A DNA stretch of 64,000 nt from Apostichopus japonicus (GCF_037975245.1 NC_092565.1:22527499-22591498); one strand, 5' to 3'; shown: positions 12,642 to 25,646, numbered from the stretch's first letter. The notes: generated by a model from the letters alone, not told the origin. Program-made: numbers and translations.

Positions 12642-13235
12642 GCAGCACGAAAAAATGTGACTAATATATGCGTCTATCTCATTTAATGCATAGCAGTCAG
12701 TTGAATGGCTTGTCGTCTAAAATGTCTTGATTGGTTGATGTAACTTCTCGTAAGATTACATTACATCAAAGAACGTGATATTGAAGCATTGTTAATGTAG
12801 CTGTCATAAGGCGTGATGTTGTGTATACATTCCGCGTAGAGTGATATAATATGTGGGCACTTCAATTGATACATGTAAAGCCCTACACCTGGTTCCACGA
12901 GAAATGATAATAAACCGGTCTTGCACTTGACTAAGATCCCGCCTGTAATTTATCGGCCGTGAATATAAAGTTATATACCCACGGGCAGGAAACTAGGTAC
13001 ATTAATGAGTTCATATTCATTTTACCTCCGGAAGACATGTCAGATGCTTGAATAAGAACACAAAGGGACGGATACGGGGATCTGGTACCTCCCTGGTGAC
13101 AGGCAGTTGCATCAAACAAGGGTCAGATGGTATGATGATGGAGTAGAAAACAACGGGAATGGAAGAAGAGAGAGAGGGGGGAGGGTGATAGCCATCGTGA
13201 TAAAAACTCTGCATTGAAAAATAACAGTTGATTAA
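12642..13235. other. Intronic DNA, nothing recognised
   Basis: Unique-looking AT-rich sequence between the hAT element and the SINE. Open frames of 60-65 codons on the - strand have no family resemblance. Confidence 0.4.
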
Positions 13236-13510
13236 GTGCTATGGTCGAGTGGAAAAAGGGAGTGTTATTGTAAATCAACAATTGAACCTTGCATCTGAGA
13301 GGTTGAGGGTTTGATTCTGGCCAGCTATAATAAGTCGGGGTTTTTCATCTGTGAGAATTCAACAATTTTCACCATCTAAAATAGTGGCTTTCGAATGCTT
13401 AAACTGGATTGCCACCCGTCATGAAGTGCAGATGTATGGGGCTGCTTATAGCGTCGCATATTAACTGCCTTAGACCAGTCCAGTTCATGCATACACTATA
13501 GCATTTCATT
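13236..13510 (+). mobile_element. tRNA-derived SINE (Ser/Leu-type head)
   Basis: An A-box-like TGGTCGAGTGG (13242-13252) and a B-box-like GGGTTTGATTC (13308-13318) lie in the right order and close to class II tRNA spacing, flanking a diverged tRNA-like head. A body of about 180 bp follows, including GGCTTTCGAATGC and GAAGTGCAGATGTATGGGG. Internal RNA polymerase III boxes plus an unrelated body are typical of tRNA-derived SINEs. The 3' end and target duplications could not be fixed. A decayed tRNA pseudogene is the alternative. Confidence 0.55.
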
Positions 13511-13547
13511 GACAGTATAGTTATATGTTCCCTTAAAACTTTGGACG

Positions 13548-13985
13548 ATTCCATTTACCCATTTATTTATATCCTACCCAATATAGGTTAAATAAAACTC
13601 GAGAAAAGTTTCATTTAATTGTTTATGTTGGTAATACAGACCTACTTAGAATTGAATTTGTATCAATTTGAGTTCCTGAATAACAAATGTTCCCCTTTGA
13701 GGCGATTTGAGTCACCCATATATTTAAATCCTCTCAAAGAAGGTCAAAATGAAGTTCAATAAATGTTTCCTTTAATTGTTTACATTCGTAATACAGACGT
13801 ACTTGGGAACGAATTTGTAGCAATTTGAGTACCTGAATAACTAAAGTGTTCCTCCTTTGAGGCGATTCGAGTCACCCATATATTTAAATCCTCTCAAAGA
13901 AGGTCAAAATGAAGTTCAATAAATGTTTCCTTTAATTGTTTTCTTTCGTAATACAGACGTCCCTAGGACTTAATTTCCAGGAACT
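13548..13985. repeat. About 160 bp tandem repeat, nearly three copies
   Basis: GAGTCACCCATATATTTAAA recurs at 13710 and 13870, exactly 160 bases apart. The surrounding CCTTTAATTGTTT and GTAATACAGACGT blocks recur likewise. The first unit is the most diverged, and the third is cut short around 13985. Confidence 0.9.
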
Positions 13986-14311
13986 TGAGTTTTAGAATAT
14001 GAATGACATCAATCGATAGCTTGGAAAACATGAATTTAAAAAAAATACCCATTTTCATGATCACAATCACGGCTGTTTTTATTATCCAATCTTGGCAGGT
14101 ATAATCTACACAAAGTCAACTTGGCTGTGCTATTGTAAATTGTATTCTGTCGACGTTTTATAGAATAGGTTACATGAATAACAAATAAAACAACTGGTGC
14201 TCGTGTACCAGCTAAGGTGGGAATTTATACAATTGCTGTACTGAGTAAGCATTTTTATAAGTGCACTGTACTTAATTGATACACGAAGTACTATGTACTA
14301 TGTGCGAAAAG

Positions 14312-17300
14312 GTATATATACTGAGAGAGCACTTACTTAATATGAGTATGTGAATGATACACGATGTCATTGTATGTAGACATTTACTACACTGGGAGAG
14401 CATTTACTTTATGTGAGTATGTGAATGATACACGATGTCATTGTATGTAGACATTTACTATACTGAGAGAGCACTTACTTAATGTGAGTATGTGTATGAT
14501 ACACGATGTCATTGTATATTTAGACATTTACTATACTGAGAGAGAACTTATTTAATGTGAGTATGTAAATGATACACGATGTCATTGTATGTAGACATTT
14601 ACTATACTGAGAGAGCACTTACTTTATGTGAGTATGTGTATGATACACGATGTCATTGTATGTAGACATTTACTATACTGAAAGAGCACTTACTTAATGT
14701 GAGTATGTGAATGATACACGATGTCATTGTATGTAGACATTTACTATACTGAAAGAGCACTTACTTTATGTGAGTATGTGAATGATACACGATGTCATTG
14801 TATATTTAGACATTTACTATACTGAGAGAGCACTTACTTAATGTGAGTATGTGAATGATACACGATGTCATTGTATGTAGACATTTACTATACTGAAAGA
14901 GCACTTACTTTATGTGAGTATGTGAATGATACACGATGTCATTGTTTATTTAGACATTTACTATACTGAGAGAGAACTTATTTAATGTGAGTATGTAAAT
15001 GATACACGATGTCATTGTATGTAGACATTTACTACACTGAGAGAGCATTTACTTTATGTGAGTATGTGAATGATACACGATGTCATTGTATGTAGACATT
15101 TACTATACTGAGAGAGCACTTACTTAATGTGAGTATGTGTATGATACACGATGTCATTGTATATTTAGACATTTACTATAATGAGAGAGAACTTATTTAA
15201 TGTGAGTATGTAAATGATACACGATGTCATTGTATGTAGACATTTACTATACTGAGAGAGCACTTACTTTATGTGAGTATGTGTATGATACACGATGTCA
15301 TTGTATGTAGACATTTACTATACTGAAAGAGCACTTACTTAATGTGAGTATGTGAATGATACACGATGTCATTGTATGTAGACATTTACTATACTGAGAG
15401 AGCACTTACTTTATGTGAGTATGTGAATGATACACGATGTCATTGTATATTTAGACATTTACTATACTGAGAGAGCACTTACTTAATGTGAGTATGTGAA
15501 TGATACACGATGTCATTGTATGTAGACATTTACTATACTGAAAGAGCACTTACTTTATGTGAGTATGTGAATGATACACGATGTCATTGTTTATTTAGAC
15601 ATTTACTATACTGAGAGAGAACTTATTTAATGTGAGTATGTAAATGATACACGATGTCATTGTATGTAGACATTTACTATACTGAGAGAGCACTTACTTT
15701 ATGTGAGTATGTGTATGATACACGATGTCATTGTATGTAGACATTTACTCTACTGAAAGAGCACTTACTTTATGTGAGTATGTGAATGATACACGATGTC
15801 ATTGTATGTAGACATTTACTATACTGAGAGAGCACTTACTTTATGTGAGTATGTGAATGATACACGATGTCATTGTATATTTAGACATTTACTATACTGA
15901 GAGAGCACTTACTTAATGTGAGTATGTGAATGATACACGATGTCATTGTATGTAGACATTTACTATACTGAGAGAGCACTTACTTTATATGAGTATGTGA
16001 ATGCTACACGATGTCATTGTATATTTAGACATTTACTATACTGAGAGAGCACTTATACTTTATGTGAGTATGTGAATGATACACGATGTCATTGTATGTA
16101 GACATTTACTATACTGAGAGAGCACTTACTTTATATGAGTATGTGAATGCTACACGATGTCATTGTATATTTAGACATTTACTATACTGAGAGAGCACTT
16201 ATACTTTATGTGAGTATGTGAATGATACACGATATCATTGTATGTAGACATTTACTATACTGAGAGAGCACTTACTTTATGTGAGTATGTGTATGATACA
16301 CGATTTCATTGTATGTAGACATTTACTATACTGAGAGAGCACTTACTTAATGTGAGTATGTGAATGATACACGATGTCATTGTATGAAGGCACTTACTAT
16401 ATTGAGAAAGCACTTACTTTATGTGAGTATGTGTATGATACACGATGTCATTGTATGAAGACATTTACTATACTGAGAGAGCACTTACTTAATGTGAGTA
16501 TGTGAATGATACACGATGTCATTGTATGTAGACATTTACTATACTGAGAGAGCACTTACTTTATGTGAGTATGTGAATGATACACGATGTCATTGTATGA
16601 ACACACATTTACTATACTGAGAGAGCACTTATACTTTATGTGAGTATGTGAATGATACACGATGTCATTGTATGTAGACATTTACTATACTGAGAGAGCA
16701 CTTATACTTTATGTGAGTATGTGTATGCTACACGATGTCATTGTATGTAGACATTTACTATACTGAAAGAGCACTTACTTTATGTGAGTATGTGAATGAT
16801 ACACGATGTCATTGTATGTAGACATTTACTATACTGAGAGAGCACTGATACTTTATGTGAGTATGTGTATGATACACGATGTCATTGTATATTTAGACAT
16901 TTACTATACTGAAAGAGCACTTACTTTATGTGAGTATGTGAATGATACACGATGTCATTGTATAGACATTTACTATACTGAGAGAGCACTTACTTTATGT
17001 GAGTATGTGAATGATACACGATGTCATTGTATAGACATTTACTATACTGAGAGAGCACTTACTTTATTTGAGTATGTGTATGCTACACGATGTCATTGTA
17101 TGTAGACATTTACTATACTGAGAGAGCACTTACTTAATGTGAGTAGGTGAATGATACACGATGTCATTGTATGTAGACATTTACTATACTGAGAGAGCAC
17201 TTACTTTATGTGAGTATGTGTATGCTACACGATGTCATTGTATGTAGACATTTACTATACTGAAAGAGCACTTACTTTATGTGAGTATGTGAATGATACA

Positions 17301-18032
17301 CGATGTCATTGTATATTTAGACATTTACTATACTGAGAGAGCACTTACTTAATGTGAGTATGTGAATGATACACGATGTCATTGTATATTTAGACATTTA
17401 CTATACTGAGAGAGCACTTACTTTATGTGAGTATGTGTATGATACACGATGTCATTGTATGTAGACATTTACTATACTGAAAGGGCACTTACTTTATGTG
17501 AGTATGTGAATGATGCACGATGTCATTTTATGTAGACATTTACTATACTGAGAGAGCACTTACTTCATGTGAGTATGTGAATGATACACGACGTCATTGT
17601 ATATTTAGACATTTACTATACTGAGAGAGCACTTACTTAATGTGAGTATTCGAATGATACACGATGTCATTGTATGTAGACATTTACTATACTGGGAGAG
17701 CATTTACTTTATATGAGTATGTGAATGCTACACGATGTCATTGTATATTTAGACATTTACTATACTGAGAGAGCACTTATACTTTATGTGAGTATGTGAA
17801 TGATACACGATGTCATTGTATGTAGACATTTACTATACTGAGAGAGCACTTACTTTATGTGAGTATGTGTATGATACACGATGTCATTGTATGTAGACAT
17901 TTACTATACTGAGAGAGCACTTACTTTATGTGAGTATGTGAATGATACACGATGTCATTGTATGTAGACATTTACTATACTGAGAGAGCACTAACTTTAT
18001 GTGAGTATGTGAATGATACACGACGTCATTGC
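14312..18032. repeat. Satellite array, about 71 bp monomer, about 52 copies
   Basis: The monomer contains GATACACGATGTCATTGTA, then GACATTTACTATACTGAGAG and CACTTACTTTATGTGAGTAT. Most units are 71 bp. Variants with a GTATATTTAGAC or CTTATACTTT insertion are 2 bp longer. Rarer marker variants (GAGAACTTATTTAATG and TTGTTTATTTAG) recur about 645 bp apart, showing a nine-monomer higher-order unit in the left half. The array sits inside the 20.5 kb CUB-gene intron. A 99-codon open frame at 16806-17105 is a by-product of the repeat. Confidence 0.97.
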
Positions 18033-18042
18033 ATACACAAAA

Positions 18043-18232
18043 GATCAACATAAGACTGGAGTACCCCTGACAGAGATACACCGTTGTAAGGCTGGAGTAC
18101 CCCGGACAGAATTAAACATAAGACTGGAGTACCCCTGACAGATATAAACATAAGTTTGGAGTACCCCTGACAGAGATAAATATAAGACTGGAGTACCCCT
18201 GACAGAGACAATATTAGACTGGAGTATAAAGT
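18043..18232. repeat. About 33 bp minisatellite, six copies
   Basis: AAGACTGGAGTACCCCTGAC recurs at 31-35 base spacing immediately after the satellite ends. Spacers contain AGAGATA or ATAAAC variants. Confidence 0.9.
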
Positions 18233-20507
18233 ATTTCCCTGATTAGATCTAAAAACATCAGAGGCGACTGGGCTCCGCTCAAATCCTCACGGTCGGTGGA
18301 AGTACTTTATAAGTCTTACCCTCCTCCAGCTACGATTCTGCCGACGATGAGAATGATGATGAAGATGAAGATAATGTTTACCGTCTGTTTCTTCGCGCCT
18401 ATTCCAATCTGTCCTTCGCCAATATGGAAGCTTCATGTAATACATATAATGGACAAACCTTTACGTCACAATACACAAGGTGTCAATAATTTGATAAACA
18501 TTTTCCAGTTGAGTCGAAAAAGGAAAACATAATTTAACGTTCAGATTGAAGGGTTGAAGAAATCTTTTAAGTTGATTTATAGTTGCCTCTTGCTCTAAAT
18601 ATACGTAAATAGACCTACGCAGCAGCGAGGAGAGCGGCTTTTCCGTATACACAGCATGTCGATCAGTGTATTATTATTATTATGCAGCGTCAAGTTCATG
18701 CTAGTATTTTATTATCATTATTTTAGAAAGGAACATTGGAATTTAGAGCGGTCTTGGTTTGCAACAGGAAGTCAGGGTGACAAGATAAACTGCAGTGTCA
18801 ATTACAATTTAGGGACACCATACCCATACGTCATTCTACCTTTGTGCATGAAAATATTTCTGCTGCAATTATGTTGCTGTAGGGATGGAAGAATGTAACG
18901 AAACCTAAATTGCTCATGGGGATGGGGAAGGTTGTAAACGAAACCCTTTCTTATTCTAAGTGGGTAATCATATCTTTGGCAACAGGAACTTTAACATAGT
19001 GAGAATTTGGCAGTACATTTGTCAATTAAACATACTATTTACCACATATTGAATGTTTGATATTGATAAAATCATCGCCCGTTTAATTGTCTACATTTAA
19101 TGGTGACAACATTAACATAACATTTATGTAACACTTACATTACACTTGCACTACATTTACATTCAATTTACTGTACACTACATTCATTACCATTGTATTT
19201 ATAGAACTCTTAACCAACATGAAAACAATATTGACATTACATTTACAGTACTTTCGTTCCGTCGCTGTTGGTCATGATGTAACAAGCATACAACATAAAA
19301 TCAACGGATCGTACATGAAATTAATATTAACATGAAATCAATATGATGTGAAGCATAACCTGACACGCTATATATACCGTTATAGTTGCAGTTGCGTTAA
19401 ACGTACAATCGAAAACTATAGATTGGCAACAGCGGGAAATCAAAACCCGGACATAATATATACTCTCACAAGACTAGTGTAGTGTCTGAGCAAAGGGTGT
19501 TCAGTTATATAGAAGTAACGCAACCCTGTTCTAAGCCTCCTCTCGGCCATTAATCAACAAGTATTTCCTTCTCCAGGGTACAAATACTGTGCCGAGTCAC
19601 CACGAATTAGCATCCATCCTCCCCCTCAAAATATGCTGAGATATACTTGTTGACATTTTCTTCTCAGTCGCTTTTAAAGGTTACTATATCATATAGTTAT
19701 GAAATGTGTAATTAAACCGGTTTCATTTCTGAGACACAAGCAATTTTCTTTTGATTTCTGTAGTTAGTATCGGATCATTATTGAATTACACAAAAATGAT
19801 TTGATTTAACTTGATAATTTCAATATGGTATAGATAAATGTAAATATCGAGTGGATTTGTTGTTGTATAATAATTTAACTTTTCATTAAAAAGTATTTTC
19901 GTTCTCTTTTTAAGTGCGTATACTTTGGATGTTTTCAATGATATTCTTAGTATACATGTACCCACATATTTACATATTTACAAATTCTCCATTTACTGAG
20001 AAGTATGTCGTATCATTTCTTCTTTCATATGAAGAATATCTCTTGAAACCTCCCTCCCCCCTCCCCCCTCCCCCCTCCCCCAAAAAAAGCAGCAATTGCT
20101 AATCCATGCTGGACATTGATACGTGTATAACTACATATAGGTTCTATACATTATGCAGTATGACATTGAAGAACGCGACAAATTAATGAGTTCACTTTCA
20201 CCGAATCCCATCGCGCATAGATTTGATACAAACCTACCTCTTTCCTTATTCAACTAGACCCAAAATCAATCATCTTTTACACACCAAAAGAGAAGGGAAA
20301 AAAGGGAAATAGCTTAAATTTGACTCACCCGAACGTTGAGAAAATGTATACAAATTTAAATTAAAATTCGATAGAATATTACTTTCGCCCTAACCCCCGA
20401 GGACAAAATACATTGCTAATATAAAAACACCACAGAGTTATAATTACACATACATATTCAAAGAAATTAAATCACACCTTGTTTCATCTCGAAAACGGTA
20501 TTTGAGG
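18233..20507. other. Intronic DNA, no gene recognised
   Basis: Contains low-complexity ACATTTACATTA-like sequence at 19090-19210 and a short CCCCCCT run at 20049-20082. No splice-flanked coding segment was found. Confidence 0.4.
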
Positions 20508-20921
20508 ACTACGGAGTTTTTAAGGTGACTCTAAGATATTGAGATAAATGTATCAAAAACGTAATATCTTTGTAGCCAGAAATTAGGATAATAGGATGCC
20601 CATTATTTCATATTCGAATATTTGGACGTGAAGAAAATGAGATATTATAAATACGTTACATAAGTTGAAATTTAAATATCTCAAAATTAAGGAATTCAAT
20701 TAGTAGTATGATACACTGCTAAGATGTTTTAAAGTGATTAAGATAGAAGAATACTTAATGTTTTAACATCTGAACATAAAAGATATTGACATTTCTCACT
20801 TCTCAATTCCTTAATGTCAAAACTTCTGTAATATATTAATATCTAGCCACAAAGATATCAAGATATTGAGATATTTAACTCACATCTCAATATCCCAATG
20901 TTACCTAAAAAGCTCTGTAGA
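20508..20921. mobile_element. MITE-like element with imperfect long inverted ends
   Basis: The left end CTACGGAGTTTTTAAGGTGA followed by AAGATATTGAGAT is inverted at the right end, where TCTCAATATCCCAATGTTAC is followed by TAAAAAGCTCTGTAG. The interior is AT-rich with repeated AGATATTGAGAT words in both directions, and it lacks coding potential. No target duplication was confirmed, so the superfamily is unknown. Confidence 0.6.
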
Positions 20922-22036
20922 GGAAAAAACAATAGAAAAGATGGAAGCGACATACGTAGCTTATGAAGCTAAGAAGCGTGTGATTTGGAACTTACGGTCA
21001 TCATGGTATATAACTTATAATATTTGGTGATTTCTGTATGCCAGTCATGTAAGGATCAGCAGTATACTAGACAGTGGAATTGGGATATGACTTAGCTATG
21101 TTATGAAGAAATCGATGCCGATATAAAGGTAGTATATAGATGTAAACAAAATCCCCTCGAGATTCTTGTTGAGGAAATTTAAACCATATTGATAGCATAA
21201 GATATTGTGTCTCCTGTCTATCAACATTGGTTAATTAATTAAAGGGGAAAATATACAGCTGTAATATTGTGTAATTTTAGGTCATATCATAAGGTAATAT
21301 TTTGCAATATTATGTAAATATGATATATCGGGTATAAAATATTCAGAAATATGGATGTGATAATAGTATATCAGTGTATACTTATGTTGCAGCTATTGAT
21401 GTGATAATCTTTCCGTTGGCTGTTGTGACAGAAGATGTTGACAATGGTGATGATGGTGTTGTATGTTTTAGGACGTTATCGTCGGCGTTTATGGTGTGAC
21501 GATGTTGGCAGTGTGGTATGACGGTGTTGGTATGACGGTGTCGTTGTTCTTTCTGTAACGATAATAACATCATTGGTTTTGAAGATGTTGTCGGTGTTGC
21601 TTTGAGGATGTTTTTATTCGTGGTGTTGCTGGTGGTGTCCCCTTTGGGTGATGATGATGATGTACATCATTGTCATCATCGATTGTCGAAAGAGAAATCA
21701 TCGATTGAGGATTTCTGTTGATATAGTATTGTTTAATGTTGTTTTTGCAAAATGCTGCTGATAATTAAAATGGAGCTCGTGTTGCAGGGGCGCAACTAGC
21801 AACCCCTTTTTTTGTATTTGGGGAGAGGGAGATGAGATGTCATGTCCTCCAGGAAGGGATCGAAAGGGGACGCGTCCCCCCCCTCCCGTTTGTATATATG
21901 TCTATAATCCGGGAATTATTTATTGTGACACTTTGATGTTCCTCGTCGTTCCCAGACATAAAATACCCCAAAAACTAAATAAAAACACCTATGAAAAGCT
22001 AAAAGTTCAGTTTGATTTCATCCTTCTTTATGACAG
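20922..22036. other. Intronic DNA before the second CUB exon
   Basis: GTT/GAT-rich imperfect low complexity runs from about 21400 to 21680. CAGGGGCGCAACTAG at 21786 resembles one end of a hAT-type element, with a C-run at 21876-21882, but no second end was assigned. The stretch closes with the acceptor ATCCTTCTTTATGACAG. Confidence 0.45.
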
Positions 22037-22248
22037 ATCTTGTGAAAACGATGCCCTTTTTTTGTACGATGGTGTCGAGGATCCGGAGAAACTAATGACC
22101 GAAACAATCCATGGACTCTGTGGTGAATCTCTCTCTTTACCGAATTATTTTACCACGACTGCCGGAGATCTCACCATTAAATTTAGGACCGATTACGCCA
22201 ATGAAGCAGGAGGCTTTACGATGTTCGTCACGCCATTTTCTAAAAATG
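22037..22248 (+). CDS. CUB domain, C-terminal half (exon of the CUB-LDLa protein)
   Basis: The exon begins after TTCTTTATGACAG and ends at AAAAATG before GTAAAC (22249). It starts with one base completing the Arg codon opened at 1486-1487 and ends in phase 1. It encodes SCENDALFLYDG, then LCGESLSLPNYFTTTAG, LTIKFRTDYAN and GGFTMFVTPF, in the order of the C-terminal half of a CUB domain. Cys3 is in SCEND, Cys4 in LCG, and the final GF-x-M-F strand is present. Together with Glu of the first exon, Asp of END and Asp of RTD match the calcium-site positions of calcium-binding CUBs. The reading frame upstream of 22037 is open but intronic. With 1298-1487 the domain is about 125 residues. Confidence 0.88.
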
Positions 22249-23293
22249 GTAAACGATTTTTCACTCTTTTTTATTTCCGTTTAAGAATGATGAAAGTATT
22301 TATAAATAAATTCTCCTTCTTATGAATTTATGATTGACATTTTTGACAACGTCATAGATTTTCCAACCGGCTTCTGGAATTGTCTGGAAGAAAATAGTTA
22401 TGTATATACAACGGGGCTAAATATGAATTGCTTGAAAACGTTTCTATGGTTACGAATTACGCCACAATTAGTTTTCATTTTCTTTCTCAAAGGATAAAAG
22501 GTTGGCTGTTTGGATGTTCCTCCCCCCACCCCCTCCCCAACCATTTTGTTGTTGACTAAAATATATGTTAACCAAATATGACATCGCTACATAAAATTCA
22601 TTATAATTATGTAATGTCTAATACGCATTCAATTATTCAGTTACATTCATATAGTCTTCTAGAAGCAATTCCGTAGATCTTAATCGTATAATATTTGAAC
22701 TAATTATGCAGTTTCAATATTTGAGAGTCAAAATAACTCTGTTTCTTATAATTACTGCTGACATTTTTGGCAAGCTAAAGCTTCCGTAACATCCGACTTA
22801 TACTGATGAGGTATAACGTACTCCATATAAATGCCCCAAATGAATTACATGCTCAATCGTCAACGTAATGTGGTCTCTCTATAAGTCCTTGTAGAAGTTC
22901 TAACTTGCTTAACCAAACCCTCATTGGATAGCTGACAAGCTGGGCCATTTTCATGGCCCCTTCAATTTTTCATATCATTGCCAAGTAGACTGTTCGCTAT
23001 GAGCTAGGCACCAAAGCCCCCCCCCCCCCATCCCCCAACTTATACACAAGCGTCTTTACTCAGCGGTAAACACTTTTTGTGCGTTGGCTCATGAAGGCTT
23101 TAAGTATAGTCGGATGGTTTCTTCAACATGATCTTCAATTTTGACCAAGCGATCTCGTTTAGTTTCTGGTACACGTTCTGAAACTATCATTAATTGCACG
23201 TCAATGTTTATTCATGTAAAGTTAACTCAAGTTGTTATAATACTGCAGGATAATTTCCCAACTTTTGATTTGATTTTCCCTTAACCTTTACAG
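22249..23293. other. Intron between the CUB and LDLa exons, with a dispersed repeat
   Basis: A 1045 bp intron. At 22866-23110 lies a sequence (AATGTGGTCTCT, GGATAGCTGACAAG, CTCAGCGGTAAAC) that recurs in the same orientation at 41674-41960, so it is a dispersed repeat of unknown class with a C14 run inside this copy. The intron ends in TTTCCCTTAACCTTTACAG. Confidence 0.65.
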
Positions 23294-23413
23294 AGGAATG
23301 TGATGGCGGATTCCAGTGTTTGAAAGATAAAAAATGTATGACACCAGATGCAAAATGTAATGGAGCCAATCAATGCAAAGATGGATCTGATGAGCCTAAA
23401 AACTGTAGACTAG
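23294..23413 (+). CDS. LDL-receptor class A domain exon of the CUB-LDLa protein
   Basis: A symmetric phase 1-1 exon of 120 bases follows AACCTTTACAG and is followed by GTAATA. It encodes one complete LDLa module with six Cys: ECDGGFQC, LKDKKC, MTPDAKC, NGANQC and KDGSDEPKNC. The C-x-D-G-S-D-E motif that closes the calcium cage is present. The Asp usually found just before the fifth Cys is Gln (NQC), so calcium binding may be weakened. A CUB domain followed by LDLa occurs in NETO-like, LRP12-like and LEV-10-like membrane proteins. The predicted short tail at 31085 fits none of these closely, so no ortholog is named. Confidence 0.9.
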
Positions 23414-24983
23414 GTAATATCAAATTCATGATCATTTTTCTTGTTCATTATCATTTTTCTATATGCCAAGAGGAGAAAAAAAAATCGATTTCACAGTTAC
23501 GTGTAGTATAAATAGATGTGCCATTATGATTTTTCTTTGTTCTCTACGATACATAAAGCCATAATTTGCCCAAGCACTTGCAAAAGCCTGTTTTCTAAGA
23601 GAATTAGGGTAATTTGCAGTTTTAGAGTGTTAAAAGTATGCGTCTATACATGACGAATGCTCGCGCAATTGTTCAATAAGTGACTAAATATGACAACCAC
23701 TGACATTACTTTGTCAAAGTACTTTTGAGGTTATCAATCATAGTAACGATTCACACGATGCTAATCATTGAGACAAGCTTTATGCTTTAAAATATTATCC
23801 TTATATATTTCACTTCTAGAACACACTTGCCTATACATAATCTAAGACGCACTTCTATAGCTATTTGCATTGTCTCGTCACGTGACTGATCGCGTCCAAT
23901 GGCAGTTAATACGGCCCACGCAAGACTTCAATCTGGCCCGCGAAATATAACGGCCCACAAGTTTGCACAAATAGGGTGTTTGTGCCCTTCAATGTGTTAG
24001 GCTTGAACATCATATACCGGCCTATCCAGCTGGATACTGCTCAATCTTGGTATGATATAAGGCTTCCATGTTTTCGGCTGGATGAAGAAAGTTTGCCTTT
24101 TACTAATACGAATGCATGGTGAGTGGAGTCACCTTGCCGAGTCGAGTCATTACCAGTGACTCGAGTAGAATCATTGACTAGAGTCACTGTTTTATCTAAA
24201 TGGGGGTGAGTGGGGGGGGGCAGGGGGAGTTACCCAACTCCCTTTATTCAAAGGCTTGACGTGGCTCTAGTCATTGCTCTTTACAACACTGGTAAGTGTA
24301 AAGGCTGTATTCAAACAAGAAAGATCTTTTCTCGCAGAGAAGGAAAGATGTTTTTACTTTTATTTATGGATTTATGTACGTATTTATTGATTTGGTTTGA
24401 TGAATAGAGAACTACCGAAGGATACGTCATCTTCATTAGTCTGATACTGGCGTCTTAGTCTGGTACAGTAGATGTGGGGAGTGGGTTAGAGGGGTGGGTG
24501 ATGGGGATTAATTCCATTAATAATGTCAAACTTAAAACGTAAAAGAAAGAAAACGTTCCATTGTTGAATGACGCCTCGTAACGCCTCGTAACGCCTCACA
24601 CCATAGGGAGAATGTGATGAGAGACTGAAACCTCTGGAAAGGTGCTTTGTTCACCCAAGCCTATTAGTGCTGCTCTATTTAAGGTGGGATTATTATCCTT
24701 AATCACAGTTTCATTATTAAAGCATTGGCCCCTCTAATCTGATAAAGATGGATAAAATAGGGACACCTAAGTGCCTAAGGTTTTGTTACAAACCTGTGCA
24801 GAGCCGGCAATCTGAGTTTTTTTCTTTCTTTGGTTCGATAATAATATGAGTCCTCCTGAGTATACTGCGTCACGGCTCAAATTTGGCCGCGGAGGAGGAT
24901 GTTGGATAAAATTCTCTTATAAATACTGTAACTTTTGTACAAACGTACACTTACATGACACCCGATACACACATAGAACCCAG
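23414..24983. other. Intronic DNA, no gene recognised
   Basis: First part of the 7.7 kb intron between the LDLa exon and the predicted terminal exon. GAGTCA/TGACTC words cluster at 24118-24188 and a G9 run lies near 24211. ACGCCTCGTA is repeated at 24570-24595. No exon was recognised. Confidence 0.4.
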
Positions 24984-25254
24984 TATACTAGTACTGTAAA
25001 TCTTTAAAAAAAAAGAGGTTTTGTACCTCATTTACAACTGGATCGTGCTATAAATCGGTAGCATGTGCTATTAGGATTACAGTAAGAACTGCGAATATGT
25101 GTCCAGTTCAAATCCAGTTTGATGCATTTCTTGGGATTACACATATCCTCAGTTCTTACTGTAAACCTAATTCCACATGTTACCGATTTATCAGATTTAT
25201 CAGCACGATCTAGTCTTTACTGTGGTACAAAGCTTTTAAGTTTTACAGTATAGT
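24984..25254. mobile_element. Long imperfect palindrome (foldback MITE)
   Basis: Left-arm blocks GTACCTCATTTACAACTGG, GATCGTGCTATAAATCGGTA and ATTACAGTAAGAACTG occur reverse-complemented and in mirror order on the right (CAGTTCTTACTGTAAACC, TTACCGATTTATCAG, CACGATCTAG, TGTGGTACAAAG). Each arm is about 100-120 bases with a short loop near 25103-25138. Such a foldback is typical of a small non-autonomous DNA transposon. It ends directly at the target duplication of the next element. Confidence 0.75.
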
Positions 25255-25263
25255 TACTGTAAT

Positions 25264-25646
25264 CAGTGGCGGAGCTAGGGGTTTGGTCAAGGGGGGGGGG
25301 AGGCGAGAATGGTCTGTAGGGGCGCTTTCGACACTATCTAAGCGAAGCGCCACCACAGGTTGGCGCGGAGCGTATATAAACAATTTTTGAGCAAAGATAC
25401 TCCCTAGATCGCCGGAAATGACCCTTTCTTGGCCTTGCTAATTTGCAGATAAACGAAGAAAAATAGGTGTCATCGCCAACAAAATGTGACAAATGTCAAT
25501 AGTTAGATGAGAGCGCAATATAAAAGTCAATAATCGCGAATAAGTAAAGAGTGGTAAAAAGCTGAAAAGGGCGCCAGCAGTCCATTTGAGTCCGTCAGGG
25601 GGGGGGGGGCATCCGCCCTCCTGACTGTATAGACGCTCCGCCACTG
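25264..25646. mobile_element. Non-autonomous hAT-type element, 383 bp
   Basis: The terminal inverted repeats are CAGTGGCGGAG at 25264 and CTCCGCCACTG ending at 25646. A perfect 8 bp target duplication, ACTGTAAT, flanks them at 25256-25263 and 25647-25654. G-runs lie near both ends. The left half carries a GC-rich module (ACTATCTAAGCGAAGCGCC then GGTTGGCGCGGAGCGTA) shared with 12512-12558 and 53312-53360. Confidence 0.92.

Noticed and set aside
16806-17105. 99-codon open frame inside the satellite
   Set aside because: Simply the satellite monomer translated, with the frame closing where monomer lengths change.
14312-18032. CRISPR-like regular repeats or a hammerhead-bearing satellite
   Set aside because: Monomers are adjacent, have no unique spacers, and the host is an animal. 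No CTGATGA/GAAA hammerhead core is present in the monomer.
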